This document shows positions 32,671 to 41,639 of a stretch of 64,000 nucleotides of DNA, piece by piece. The notes under the pieces are model-generated. The model searched no databases. It was not told the DNA's origin and worked only from the letters and a program-made list of their open reading frames with translations. Position numbers and translations under genes: made by a program. This DNA comes from Ancrocorticia sp047602305 (GTDB lineage: Bacteria; Actinomycetota; Actinomycetes; Actinomycetales; Actinomycetaceae), in contig JASGHO010000001.1 in assembly GCA_047602305.1 (NCBI GenBank), positions 3,658,001-3,722,000 on the forward strand, written 5' to 3'. How positions within the stretch are numbered: the first letter of the stretch is position 1; each line of letters opens with the position of its first letter.

Positions 32671-34266
32671 TCAGCTCTGAGTTGAGGGGTCGGTGTGCTC
32701 GTCGGGCGACTGGCTATTGCCACCCTTCTTTCCCCCGGCCTTGCCACGAACCATGGCCGCCATCGCAAACACCTGCTTGAGGTCATTGCGGAAGGGAGGG
32801 ATGAGGGCGATGAGGAGGAGGTAGGCAACCATGCCGGCGACGCCGCCCAGAAGCAGGCTCACAACGTCCGACATGGAGCTGGAGAACTCAGTGGCAGTGT
32901 AGGAAGCTGCTCCCACGATCGCGGCCTGTGCCACCACGCGAAGGGCGTTGCCGTAGAGGGCGCGGCGCGGGATCTCGGTGTGGCGTCCGAGCCACCAGAA
33001 GGAGATCGGCCATTCGAGCATGGGGGCGACGGCGTAGCCAACGGCCAGTCCGATGGGGCCCCAGTAGCTTCCTCCGAGAATGCACACAATCTTCAAAATG
33101 GCTGTCGCGATGGAGTAACGGAAGAGAACGTTGGTGAGATTCCTGGCCAGGTAGATCCAATAGCCGACAAAAGCAAGGGTCTGGAAGAGGGCTGCGATGG
33201 CGAAGAGACGGAGGTAGGGGGTGGCCACCTCCCAACCGTCGCCAAGTACCACCGGGATGATGGCGGATGCTCCACCGGCCACCAAGGCCATCGCCAATCC
33301 GGTGGGCAGTGCCAGTGCGAGCTGGCCCTGACGAACAAAGCGTTCGAAACGGGGCTGGTCGGGTGAGACCTTGCTGAGTACAGGAAGCGCCACCGTGGTG
33401 CTCGGTGTGCGGATCTGATTCATCGGGGTCATGAGAAGCTGGAAGGCACGGTTGTAGAAACCGAGTGTCACCTCACCGAAGCGGGTGCCAATGGTCCAGG
33501 TGTCCACATTGTTGGCCACGTAACCGACGATCTGTGACCCGAGAAGGTTGATCCCAAAACGCATGAATCGGCGCATTGATACGCCGCGGGTGTATCCGCG
33601 CGGGAGCCAGCGGCCCGCGATGGCCATGCCGAGAAGCAGGAAGGCGGCTGCCGTGAGCTGCTGGATCACCAGCGCCCAGTACCCGACTCCCATGCTGGCG
33701 CTGACGATGGCAGCAACGAGGCCGAGGGCGGCCGAGGAGACCTCGGTGGCGGCGATGGCCTTGAAGCGAAGGCCTCGCACCAGATTCGCGCGATACTGCG
33801 TGGTCAGTCCGTTGAGGAGGAACACGGGGGCGAGCGTCTGGGTGATCCCCTCGAGGGGCGGATGCCCGGAGAGATTGGCGACCAGTGGTGCGGCCGCGAA
33901 AACGAGGGCCGTGAGGATGACGCCAATCAAGGTGTTGAGCCAGAAGAGATTGTCACGTTCGGCGCGGCTGAGCGTGGGGGCCTGAATCGCCGCCGAAGAC
34001 AATCCGAAATCGCGGAAGATCTCGCCGAAGGTGACAATGGACAATGCGAGGGCAACGAGTCCGTAATCGCCAGGGGCCAGAAGCCTGGCAAGGATAGCCA
34101 CGCCGGCGAATTGAATGATCATCCTGGCAGCTTGAGCTGACAGGGTCACCGCTGCTCCACGTGCCGCGCGCCCACCGAGTCCTGTCGTGCTCACCGTGTG
34201 CTCAGCTCCACGCGTCCCCGGAGTGAAGCCGTCACGGCTCCTTGGAAGTACTTTTCCATCTTTCAT
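32671..34266 (-). CDS. Wzx-like polysaccharide flippase (MOP superfamily)
   Basis: Membrane protein of about 531 residues with 12-14 helices, predicted to flip lipid-linked polysaccharide repeat units across the membrane. LPS-biosynthesis flippase motifs: GGRAARGAAVTLSAQAARMIIQ at the first helix, LLAPGDYGLVALALSIVTFGEIFRDFGLS, and TFGFYNRAFQLL-like LGFYNRAFQLLMTPMNQIRTP. ATG 34266 follows AGGGAG closely. The frame is open to 34329, and a GTG near 34195 is also possible. First gene of a unit with the 31698 glycosyltransferase. Confidence 0.88.
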   Translation of the reverse strand: MKDGKVLPRSRDGFTPGTRGAEHTVSTTGLGGRAARGAAVTLSAQAARMIIQFAGVAILARLLAPGDYGLVALALSIVTFGEIFRDFGLSSAAIQAPTLSRAERDNLFWLNTLIGVILTALVFAAAPLVANLSGHPPLEGITQTLAPVFLLNGLTTQYRANLVRGLRFKAIAATEVSSAALGLVAAIVSASMGVGYWALVIQQLTAAAFLLLGMAIAGRWLPRGYTRGVSMRRFMRFGINLLGSQIVGYVANNVDTWTIGTRFGEVTLGFYNRAFQLLMTPMNQIRTPSTTVALPVLSKVSPDQPRFERFVRQGQLALALPTGLAMALVAGGASAIIPVVLGDGWEVATPYLRLFAIAALFQTLAFVGYWIYLARNLTNVLFRYSIATAILKIVCILGGSYWGPIGLAVGYAVAPMLEWPISFWWLGRHTEIPRRALYGNALRVVAQAAIVGAASYTATEFSSSMSDVVSLLLGGVAGMVAYLLLIALIPPFRNDLKQVFAMAAMVRGKAGGKKGGNSQSPDEHTDPSTQS

Positions 34267-34483
34267 TCTCCCTAATGATCTTCCATGGGAATTCAGCTGC
34301 CTGTCTGGCCATGTTACGCCACGGAGCACGCGGTGTTGGACCTGTTGACGAGCCCCGGAGGGCTGGTTGAGGTTCCATACCAGTATCTCCGTGCATTTTT
34401 GTTAAAACATGTTTATGGAAGTGAATGGTGTCACGTTTGTCCTGAGGATGTGCTGGATGTTCATGAGTGTTGTGTGGCACGGC

Positions 34484-34514
34484 GTGAACCGCAGACCCTG
34501 TGAACCGCAGACCC
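34484..34514. repeat. 15-bp direct repeat with 16-bp period
   Basis: GTGAACCGCAGACCC at 34484-34498 and 34500-34514. It lies in the 400-bp divergent gap 34267-34666, which is otherwise A+T-richer promoter-type sequence with no credible ORF. Confidence 0.7.
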
Positions 34515-34666
34515 GTCGGGCGACGTGTGTGGGAGTGTCCGCAGCCGGCGCCATGCTCTTCATAATCAGGAGATGGCAGATTATCCTTGAGATGCTACCC
34601 AACGACGTTTCAACTACTCCGGTGAATTCTCGTTGGCGATCTCGATGAGGAGAAGAGGGTCTCGAT

Positions 34667-35848
34667 ATGACGCTAACGAAGAGAAGCTGGGGCGTGACAT
34701 TGTGGAGTCTCGTCGGCTCCGTGGCACTTGTCACGGCCTCGGGAGTCGCGGCTATGGCGGCAGAGGATGAGCTTACTGGCCCGCAGGCACCGGAGGTTGT
34801 CCTGGATGAACAGGACGTTGCTGCGGGAGTTCCCGGTGCCCAGGTAGGTGGTCAGGACGGCGGGCAGATAGATGCCCGCTCGACGATTGCGAGTAACGCC
34901 AGCGATGTCACGATCACTGTCGATCAGGAAGGCGCCGCCATCGGCAGCACCGTCGCGGTGAGATGGAAGGTGAGTGGTGGAACCAGCCCTCAGGTAACCG
35001 GAATGACGATTCGTTCGGCAATCGTTGATGGACCGCTCATGTTCTGGCGCGACCAGTCGCGATGGGTGTCCTTCACCGGTGGCTCATCGGGTTTCCTCGA
35101 TGTGACGGTTCCCAGGGGAGGGAACCGGATGTTCGTCATTCTCTCGGTAACCGATGGTGGCCGCACGCGGCTGATTCGGTCCGATTACTTCTCCGTGAGC
35201 GGCTTTACCGGTTTGCCGGCAGGTGAGTGGGGCGAGGTCGAGGATACTCGCTCGGGACAGTTCGGGATTGGCTACCTCGTCAATGCGTCCATCAAGAAGA
35301 ACTGGTTTCTTCTCGAGAACGAGTGGTACTACTCCAACGAGCAGGGCTTCCGCCAGCATGGCTGGCTGGAGCAGGGGAAAGGCACCTGGTACTACCTGAG
35401 TGACTATTTCGGCGTCATGCAGACCGGCTGGGTCGAAGTTGGCGAAGCCTGGTACTACCTGAATTCCGCGGGTGTGATGCAGACCGGTTGGCAGAATATT
35501 GCTGGCGCCCGGTACTACCTCAAGTCCGATGGGGCAATGCTTACCGGCTGGGCGAGTATTGGCGGAGTCTGGTATTACTTGCAGCCGAGCGGCGCGATGA
35601 AGGTTGGGTGGCTTGCCGACGGGACGTCCTGGTACTACTTCAGGTCGGACGGGTCGATGGCCACCGGCTGGGTCAATAGTGGCGGGGTGTGGTACTACCT
35701 GCAGTCCACCGGCGCCATGCACACGGGGTGGCTCCAGCAAGGAGGGAGCTGGTACTACCTGAAAGCTGACGGCTCCATGGCCACGGGATCCCAGGTGATC
35801 GATGGCAAGGTTTATCGTTTTGCGAGCAGCGGAGTGTGGCTCGGCTAG
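34667..35848 (+). CDS. Secreted cell-wall-binding repeat protein
   Basis: Secreted protein of 393 residues that probably attaches to the wall or to a surface polymer. ATG 34667 after GAAGAGGG. Signal peptide ends near AAMAA (about 32). A beta-sandwich-like domain (about 70-180, VTITVDQEGAAIGSTVAVRW...) precedes about eight tandem units of roughly 20 residues (about 205-375) of the pattern GW-x6-WYYL-x2-DGxMxT, the choline-binding/glucan-binding type. The final unit is degenerate (VIDGKVYRFASSGVWLG). Its last codons are the first unit of a 9 x 16-bp minisatellite. The stop is at 35846-35848. Confidence 0.88.
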   Translation: MTLTKRSWGVTLWSLVGSVALVTASGVAAMAAEDELTGPQAPEVVLDEQDVAAGVPGAQVGGQDGGQIDARSTIASNASDVTITVDQEGAAIGSTVAVRWKVSGGTSPQVTGMTIRSAIVDGPLMFWRDQSRWVSFTGGSSGFLDVTVPRGGNRMFVILSVTDGGRTRLIRSDYFSVSGFTGLPAGEWGEVEDTRSGQFGIGYLVNASIKKNWFLLENEWYYSNEQGFRQHGWLEQGKGTWYYLSDYFGVMQTGWVEVGEAWYYLNSAGVMQTGWQNIAGARYYLKSDGAMLTGWASIGGVWYYLQPSGAMKVGWLADGTSWYYFRSDGSMATGWVNSGGVWYYLQSTGAMHTGWLQQGGSWYYLKADGSMATGSQVIDGKVYRFASSGVWLG

Positions 35849-35978
35849 TTTGTGGCTCGGCTAGTTTGTGGCTCGGCTAGTTTGTGGCTCGGCTAGTTTG
35901 TGGCTCGGCTAGTTTGTGGCTCGGCTAGTTTGTGGCTCGGCTAGTTTGTGGCTCGGCTAGTTTGTGGCTCGGCTAGTT
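35836..35978. repeat. Minisatellite: nine copies of a 16-bp unit spanning two stop codons
   Basis: Nine perfect GTGGCTCGGCTAG cores start every 16 bp from 35836 to 35964, joined by TTT (unit GTGGCTCGGCTAGTTT). The first copy ends the cell-wall-binding gene (TAG 35846-35848). The ninth holds the stop of the minus-strand flavodoxin gene (35973-35975). CTAG is its own complement, so each unit offers TAG on both strands. Confidence 0.97.
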
Positions 35979-36479
35979 GTGGCCCGCTATCGCGCGTACC
36001 AGCTCGCCGCCCCACTGCTCGGCCAGTTCTGATTCGCCCGGAGCCAGTGGGCCCTTCGCTGCGGCCACAACGAACAGTTGGGTCTCGACGTCCAGTTCGG
36101 GGATGCGCTGCGCGATGATTTTCGCGGCTGCCTTGGCCGAGGAACCGTTGACCCAGGCACGCCCACTGGCCGTTCCGAACGCGGCTACCCGAATTTCTTC
36201 CGGTAACTGCGCGGTTTCCAGCCAGTCGCGAATTCCGACGGCGCCGGGCTGGCCGCCGTCGGCTGCGGCGAGCCCTCGCGTCACCGAGGTTGAGAGGGTC
36301 CGGTTGTGGGTGGGGCCGCCCACGAGTAACAGGTCCGTACCCTCCGGCACCTGCTGGGGCGCTTCGCCAACAGCGACGACGGCGACCTCGCAACCCCCGC
36401 TTCGTAATCCCACGGCGACAGCTTCACCAGCAGCCGCGACGTTTCCGAACGACGATTCGATGATCATCAGGGCTTTCAT
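35973..36479 (-). CDS. Flavodoxin family protein
   Basis: Small FMN-binding electron carrier of 168 residues. The phosphate-binding loop is MIIESSFGNVAAAGEAVA, in the place of the usual T/S-x-T-G-N-T. The later loops LLLVGGPTHNRTLS and AAFGTASGRAWVNGSSAK match flavodoxin-like proteins of actinobacteria. Possibly cotranscribed with the MFS gene 166 bp upstream. Its stop codon is in the ninth unit of the 16-bp minisatellite. Redox partner unknown. Confidence 0.8.
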   Translation of the reverse strand: MKALMIIESSFGNVAAAGEAVAVGLRSGGCEVAVVAVGEAPQQVPEGTDLLLVGGPTHNRTLSTSVTRGLAAADGGQPGAVGIRDWLETAQLPEEIRVAAFGTASGRAWVNGSSAKAAAKIIAQRIPELDVETQLFVVAAAKGPLAPGESELAEQWGGELVRAIAGHN

Positions 36480-36645
36480 TGTTCGGATGTCCTCTCGCTC
36501 GGCAATGTGCGGGCCGATATGACCCTACACGACCCGGCTGGGCGCCGCCCAGGATCCTTGCCGGCCCACGGTCCCAGGGCCTAGGGCCCCAGACCGCTCG
36601 GGACCTCAGCCAGCCCGCAACTCCTTCCCGGCAGCCGCGATGCGG

Positions 36646-37845
36646 CTATGCGGCCGCCGGAGCCCTGCGGTTGAGCTTCTCGGTCATGACCAGGAGCAGC
36701 ACCGCGAAGATGGCGAGGTAGAAGGGGAAGAGCGAGAGGCTCGTCTGGGTGGCGATAAAACCGAAGAGCGGCGGCATGAGGGTGGCGCCGGTGTAGGCGG
36801 CAGCCATCTGGATACCGATGATCGCCTGCGAGTTTTCGGGGCCAAAGTTGGTGGGCGTGGCGTGGATGATTGAGGGATAGATGGGTGCGCAGCCAAATCC
36901 GGCGATGACGAGCCCGGCCAGTGCCAGGATGTCGTTTTCGAGCGGCAACGCCACCAGCACGATTCCACCGATGGTAATAAGCGTGCCGTAGCGGATCATC
37001 TGGTTGTCGCCGAACTTATCCGCGACGAAGCCGCCAAGGAATCGTCCCAGGGTGATGCCCAGCAGGAAGAGGGAAGCGAAACGGGCGGCGGTGGCAATGT
37101 CCACTCCACGGGCATCCACCAGATACGTGGAGGCCCAGAGAATGGCGGTGCTTTCCACGGCGCAGTAGGCCATGAATGCGGTGAGGATCAGCGAGACGCC
37201 GGGGATCCGCAGAGCGCGGGCGAGCGGAATGGGTGCGGCGGCGCCGTCGTCGTTCGAAGTAACGTCACCGGATTCGGCGGCCCCACCGGCTTGCGCGGAC
37301 TTCATTTTCCACAGCGGGAGGCTCGCAAAAAGTGCCACGGCGAGCACGATCTGGATGACGCTGACGATCCAGTAGCCGTGGCTCCAGCCGCTGCCGGAGG
37401 TGAGGCTGTAACCCATGATGAAAGGGCTGATGGAGGCGCCGATACCCCAGAAGCAGTGGAGCCAGCTCATGTGGCGGGATTCGTAGTGCAGTGCCACGTA
37501 GTTGTTGAGTGCGGCGTCCACGGCGCCAGCGCCGAGGCCGTACGGGATGGCCCACAGGCAGACGGCGAGGAAGGAACCTGAGAATGAGAAGCCCATGAGT
37601 GCCGCTGCCGTCATGCCCACGCTGATGGCGGTGACGAGGCCGGGGCCGAGCTTCTTGGTGAGGCGGTCGGATTGGAGGCTGGAGACGATGGTGCCCGAAG
37701 CGATGACCATCGTGATGATGCCGGCGAAGGACACTGGGACGGCCAGGTCGGAGTGCATGACGGGCCATGCCGAGCCCACGAGGGAGTCGGGTAGGCCGAG
37801 GCTGATGAAAGCCACGTAAATGATCGCGAGCAGGAGCGAGTACAT
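36646..37845 (-). CDS. MFS transporter (sugar/FucP-like)
   Basis: Major facilitator of 399 residues with about 12 helices. Family features: LPDSLVGSAWPVMHSDL in the first helices, the loop SDRLTKKLGPG, PYGLGAGAVDAALNNYVALHY (typical of fucose/sugar-type MFS permeases) and HFWGIGAS-like LHCFWGIGAS. It lies next to a sugar kinase and glycosidase, so a sugar or glycoside is the likely substrate. The promoter is probably at 37894-37922. Confidence 0.85.
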   Translation of the reverse strand: MYSLLLAIIYVAFISLGLPDSLVGSAWPVMHSDLAVPVSFAGIITMVIASGTIVSSLQSDRLTKKLGPGLVTAISVGMTAAALMGFSFSGSFLAVCLWAIPYGLGAGAVDAALNNYVALHYESRHMSWLHCFWGIGASISPFIMGYSLTSGSGWSHGYWIVSVIQIVLAVALFASLPLWKMKSAQAGGAAESGDVTSNDDGAAAPIPLARALRIPGVSLILTAFMAYCAVESTAILWASTYLVDARGVDIATAARFASLFLLGITLGRFLGGFVADKFGDNQMIRYGTLITIGGIVLVALPLENDILALAGLVIAGFGCAPIYPSIIHATPTNFGPENSQAIIGIQMAAAYTGATLMPPLFGFIATQTSLSLFPFYLAIFAVLLLVMTEKLNRRAPAAA

Positions 37846-37893
37846 GTTTGTCTCAATCGATAGTCGGTTCCGCGTGGATGAAGCGGCACGACG

Positions 37894-37922
37894 ATCCTAG
37901 CCAGCAATCGCAATGCGTACAA
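37894..37922 (-). promoter_or_regulatory. Sigma-70-type promoter of the MFS transporter
   Basis: On the minus strand TTGTAC, a 17-bp spacer and TAGGAT, ending about 50 bp before the transporter ATG at 37845. A by-eye match to the -35/-10 consensus. Confidence 0.45.
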
Positions 37923-37993
37923 TCGTTCTTATAGTGTGGGCGTGAGAGTTCGGGCACACGGGGGTTGGTGAAGTGGGGTGGGCTGTGAGCGCC

Positions 37994-38083
37994 GTGGTCG
38001 ACGATGACGTCCGGGTGCGCGCCCGGTTGGTGGCAGGAGTGGGTTGCAAGTGTTGTGGTCGACGACGACCTCCGGGCGCACGC
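37994..38083. repeat. Imperfect 29-bp direct repeat in the MFS-PfkB gap
   Basis: Copies at 37994-38022 and 38055-38083, both starting GTGGTCGACGA and differing at about four positions. The gap 37846-38137 contains an open frame at 37973-38194 that looks spurious. Confidence 0.55.
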
Positions 38084-38137
38084 TGCCGAGTGAGTATGAG
38101 GTTGCAGACGTGTGGCTGTGCCAAGTCGCAGGCACGT

Positions 38138-39202
38138 TCAGGACGCTGTGAGGAGCGAGAGGTCGTAGTGGCTCGGAGCGCCTTCGGATACTGATGCAAG
38201 CGCCCGCTCCCGCAGCTCGCTGAGCGTGGGGGCTCCCGCCCCGCCCAACCGCTCGGTGCTCAGCGCTCCCGCGAGCGCTGCCGCGCTCGCGGCTTGGCGT
38301 AGCGTTCCACCCCGTAACAGGCCCCAGGCCAGCACGGCCGAAAAGACGTCCCCGGCTCCGGTGGGGTCGACGGAACGGGCCGGGAATGCGGGCAGCGAGA
38401 GGATATCGGATGGGGTGCACTCACGTTCCGAGGCTGTGTTGCTGTCTCTCACTGCTACGTTGGTTGCTATTGATGCTGTGGTTCCCGCTGCTACCTTGGT
38501 GCCCGCGCCCGTCTCCTCGCTCTGCGCAACCGCCGCCACGACTCCTTCCGCGCCACGTGTCACCACCACTGTGGGGACCAGTCGCGTGAGCTGCGCGGCT
38601 GCCTCCTGCGCTGAGTCCGCACGCATGTAGTGGCAGGCCTCGTCCTCGTTGGGGACGAACACGTCCACAAGATCGAGCGATGCCAGATCGGAAGGGTCCC
38701 AGCGCCCGCTCTCATCCCAGCCCACATCGCCAACGACAAAGGTTCCGGACTCTCGCCACTGTCGCACGGTCTCGCGGTTGCGTTCGAGCGCACGCAGGTC
38801 ACCCATGAGCAGCCCGGGTGCCGCGCCGGAAAGCAAGGGAGCCTCGTTCATTCCCGCCGAGATCATCGCCCGGTCACTACCCACGCTGATCGCCGCCGTG
38901 ACCGCCTGATGTGCGGTGGGCTGCAACGAAGCCGTGCACAGGCCGTCGTCGTTCAAGAGTGTCGCAACCATCCGTCCGGGAAGATCCTCACCCAGATACG
39001 AGCAGAGCCGCGCCTCGAATCCGATCCGATGCAGCGCGCGAGCCTGATTGGCGGCGCCGCCCGCAACGAAGGAACAGCGTTCGCTCCACAGCTCCTCGCC
39101 GGGCTCGGGAACGCGTGCCAAGGCGCTGAAGACGACGTCGAGGAAGAGGGGACCGATGACGACCGCCGTCATCGCCTCGGATCGCTGCAAAGACTCCCGC
39201 AT
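38138..39202 (-). CDS. PfkB family carbohydrate kinase
   Basis: ATP-dependent kinase of 354 residues that phosphorylates a sugar or nucleoside in the cytoplasm. ATG 39202 has AAGGAG six bases upstream, better than ATG 39172. N-terminal PfkB motif GGAANQARALHRIG, a conserved D at GDVGWDESG, and the C-terminal signature DPTGAGDVFSAVLAWG with the catalytic Asp and anion hole. An extra Ala/Thr-rich stretch of about 40 residues (near 235-275) sits just before the signature. Divergent from the GH4 gene, which suggests one pathway. Confidence 0.88.
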   Translation of the reverse strand: MRESLQRSEAMTAVVIGPLFLDVVFSALARVPEPGEELWSERCSFVAGGAANQARALHRIGFEARLCSYLGEDLPGRMVATLLNDDGLCTASLQPTAHQAVTAAISVGSDRAMISAGMNEAPLLSGAAPGLLMGDLRALERNRETVRQWRESGTFVVGDVGWDESGRWDPSDLASLDLVDVFVPNEDEACHYMRADSAQEAAAQLTRLVPTVVVTRGAEGVVAAVAQSEETGAGTKVAAGTTASIATNVAVRDSNTASERECTPSDILSLPAFPARSVDPTGAGDVFSAVLAWGLLRGGTLRQAASAAALAGALSTERLGGAGAPTLSELRERALASVSEGAPSHYDLSLLTAS

Positions 39203-39318
39203 GGCTGGCTCCTTGTCCTGGGTGGATGCCCTAGACTTTAGTCCTTATCTCCTGTCACGCGGACGCAACGATCCACGTAGGCACACAACTGTCCCCCATG
39301 AACGGAGGCCGCCACGCC

Positions 39319-40827
39319 ATGAAATTGACGATTATCGGAGGCGGCGGTTTCCGTGTGCCGCAGATCGTCGAGGCGCTCGGTCGGCGTCCGCAGCAAGAAA
39401 TCGACGTGACCGAGCTGTGCCTCTACGATGTCTCGCCGGAGCGGCTACGTGCCATGGCCGCGGTGCTTGACCAGCTGACGCTGCCCCGCAAGCCCCGCAT
39501 CACCCTCGTCTCCAATCTGTCCGATGCCGTGCGCGGCGCGAACTTTGTGTTCTCGGCAATCCGGGTGGCGGGCACCGAGGGGCGAGTCAAGGATGAACTC
39601 ATCGCACTGCGCCGCGGTGTGCTCGGCCAAGAAACCGTGGGACCGGGCGGATACGCCTACGCCCTGCGCACCATCCCGGCAGCCCTGGAACTTGCACGCG
39701 CTGTGGCGGAGACTGCCCCGAACGCCTGGGTCATCAACTTCACCAATCCCGCCGGGATCATCACCCAGGCGATGCGAGGGATTCTGGGGCGGCGCGTCAT
39801 CGGAATCTGCGATACCCCGATCGGGCTGGTGCGGCGTGCGGCGCGCGCCCTCGGTGTCCGCGAGCGCGAGCTGGACTACGACTACATCGGGCTCAACCAC
39901 CTCGGCTGGCTTCGCAGCATCACCAAAGACGGCCAGGAACTCCTCCCCACCCTCCTCAATACCCCACAGCTGCTGTCCCAGATGGAGGAGGCGCGGCTCA
40001 TTGGGGCGGAATGGGTGCGTCAGCTGGGAATGATCCCCAATGAGTACCTTTTCTACTTCTATCGCAACCGTGAGGCGGTAGCCCAGATTCTGGCCGAGGA
40101 ACAGACGCGCGGCCAGTTCCTCGCGGCCCAGCAGCGCGCCTTCTATGAGGCCGCACTGGCCGCCCCGGAGCGCGCCGGTGCACTGTGGAACGCCGCCCAC
40201 CGCGAGCGCGAAGAAACCTACATGGCGGAGGCGCGGGAGGTCGCGGGCGAGGGAGCGCGAGAAGAGGATGATCTTGAGGGCGGCTACCAGGAGGTGGCGC
40301 TCGACCTCATGACGGCACTGTCCGGTGGCGGTGCGCTCCGCTGGGGCGGCAACACCCCCGAGGATAACGAGCGCACCCCCAACACGAACAACCCCACCCC
40401 CAAGGTCAACAACCCCACCCCCAAGGTCAACAACCCCGTCCGCATGATCCTCGGCGTAAGCAACAGCGAGGGCGGGGAGCGAATTATTGCGGCGCTCGCG
40501 GACGATGCGGTGATTGAAGTCCCGTGCCTGGTGGATGAGAACGGCCCGGTTCCGGTGCCCCTCGCACCGCTCACGGGCGCCGAATTGGGCCTGATTGTGC
40601 AGGTCAAGGCGTGTGAGACATTGCTGATCGAGGCGGTCCGAGAAGCAAACCCGAACAAGGCGTGGCGGGCCATCGCTTCCCACCCGCTTGTCGATTCGGC
40701 AGATATTGCCCGGCGCATCCTCGACGACTACTGCGCTGCCATCCCGGAGGTGGCAGCCGCTCTGGGAAGGACCTCCGAAGGTAATCCCATGAAGAAACAA
40801 GAAAAGGAGCACCGTCTTGGCGCATGA
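39319..40827 (+). CDS. GH4 NAD-dependent 6-phospho-beta-glucosidase-like glycosidase
   Basis: Family 4 glycosidase of 502 residues, which uses NAD+ and Mn2+ to cleave phosphorylated glycosides by an oxidation-elimination route. ATG 39319 follows GGAGG ten bases upstream. N-terminal Rossmann motif TIIGGGGFRVPQ, then VFSAIRVAG, QETVGPGGYAYALRTIP, NFTNPAGIITQA, the metal-binding Cys in ICDTP and NHLGW. Family members are about 420-450 residues. The extra length includes a low-complexity insert near residues 350-375 with two perfect NNPTPKV units. Coupled to the PIG-L gene by overlap. Confidence 0.9.
   Translation: MKLTIIGGGGFRVPQIVEALGRRPQQEIDVTELCLYDVSPERLRAMAAVLDQLTLPRKPRITLVSNLSDAVRGANFVFSAIRVAGTEGRVKDELIALRRGVLGQETVGPGGYAYALRTIPAALELARAVAETAPNAWVINFTNPAGIITQAMRGILGRRVIGICDTPIGLVRRAARALGVRERELDYDYIGLNHLGWLRSITKDGQELLPTLLNTPQLLSQMEEARLIGAEWVRQLGMIPNEYLFYFYRNREAVAQILAEEQTRGQFLAAQQRAFYEAALAAPERAGALWNAAHREREETYMAEAREVAGEGAREEDDLEGGYQEVALDLMTALSGGGALRWGGNTPEDNERTPNTNNPTPKVNNPTPKVNNPVRMILGVSNSEGGERIIAALADDAVIEVPCLVDENGPVPVPLAPLTGAELGLIVQVKACETLLIEAVREANPNKAWRAIASHPLVDSADIARRILDDYCAAIPEVAAALGRTSEGNPMKKQEKEHRLGA
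40387..40437. repeat. Coding 21-bp tandem repeat in the GH4 gene
   Basis: Two perfect 21-bp units (40387-40407, 40408-40428) plus a 9-bp partial, encoding NNPTPKV twice and then NNP. The period is a multiple of three, so copy changes stay in frame. Confidence 0.9.
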
Positions 40828-41521
40828 ACGAATTCTTGGCGTTTTCGCCCACCCGGATGACGCGGATGTGGGGGCCGGTGGCGCGCTGGCACAGTTCGTT
40901 GCTGCGGGGGCGCAGGTGAGCATCGTGGTGGCCACCTCCGGGAGCGCGGGCGGCTTCAGGTCCGAGGGTCAGGATCAGATGTCGCAGGTGCGGATGCGCG
41001 AGCAGCGCGCTTCGGCGGCGCTCATCGGCATCGAGAATGTCACCTTTCTCGGGCACATTGACGGCGAACTCCGCGTCACCACTGATCTCGTCCGCGACAT
41101 AGTGGCCCAGATCCGCATTCACCGCCCGTCCCTCGTCATCACCATGTCCCCGGAGCACAACTGGACGAGTATCGCTGCCAGCCACCCGGATCACCGGGCG
41201 GTGGGGGAGGCCGCCATCCAGGCCGTCTATCCTGCGGCACGCAATCCTTTCGCCTTCCGCGAGTTGCTCAACGCCGGGTTGGAACCGTGGACGGTTGAGG
41301 AGGTGTGGCTGCAGGGCCACCACGCGCCGAATCACTACGTGGAGCTGACCGCGGAGGATCTGGCGAAGAAGATTGAGGCCGTCAAGTGCCACGAGAGCCA
41401 GTTCGAGGAGATGGATTTTATGCTCCAGTACGTGGGTGAGGCAGCCCGGCAGTCGGCCATCAATGCGGGCTTCGGCAAGGACCGGCTCGCCGAGGAGTTC
41501 CTGCGCTATTCGGCTCGCTGA
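40817..41521 (+). CDS. PIG-L/LmbE family N-acetylglucosaminyl deacetylase
   Basis: Zinc-dependent deacetylase of 234 residues acting on N-acetylglucosamine-like groups. TTG 40817 has AAGGAG eight bases upstream and overlaps the GH4 gene by 11 bases. The zinc motif is GVFAHPDDADVGAGG, and the second histidine motif SHPDHRAVG. In actinobacteria relatives include MshB and Mca of mycothiol metabolism, but the coupling to a GH4 glycosidase points instead to deacetylation of an imported or phosphorylated N-acetyl-glycoside. That is inference. Confidence 0.88.
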   Translation: MAHERILGVFAHPDDADVGAGGALAQFVAAGAQVSIVVATSGSAGGFRSEGQDQMSQVRMREQRASAALIGIENVTFLGHIDGELRVTTDLVRDIVAQIRIHRPSLVITMSPEHNWTSIAASHPDHRAVGEAAIQAVYPAARNPFAFRELLNAGLEPWTVEEVWLQGHHAPNHYVELTAEDLAKKIEAVKCHESQFEEMDFMLQYVGEAARQSAINAGFGKDRLAEEFLRYSAR

Positions 41522-41639
41522 TGGGCGAGGATACGGCCGTCTCCTCCCGTATCGTCCTGCCCCGGGTGTATTTGCCCGGCAAGTGCATCGTGTCTCAGAG
41601 GGATGAAGCCACCACAGCGCAACGGATAGCATCTCCTCT

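Noticed and set aside
35836..35978. CRISPR array
   Set aside because: Unit spacing is 16 bp with TTT between cores. There are no unique spacers and no cas genes. It is a minisatellite.
37973..38194. Cys/Arg-rich small frame in the MFS-PfkB gap
   Set aside because: No ribosome site, overlaps an imperfect direct repeat and the end of PfkB. Arg/Cys-rich composition is that of random G+C-rich DNA.
39445..40935. Long open frame (496 codons) on the minus strand
   Set aside because: Antisense shadow of the GH4 gene, with no recognisable motif.
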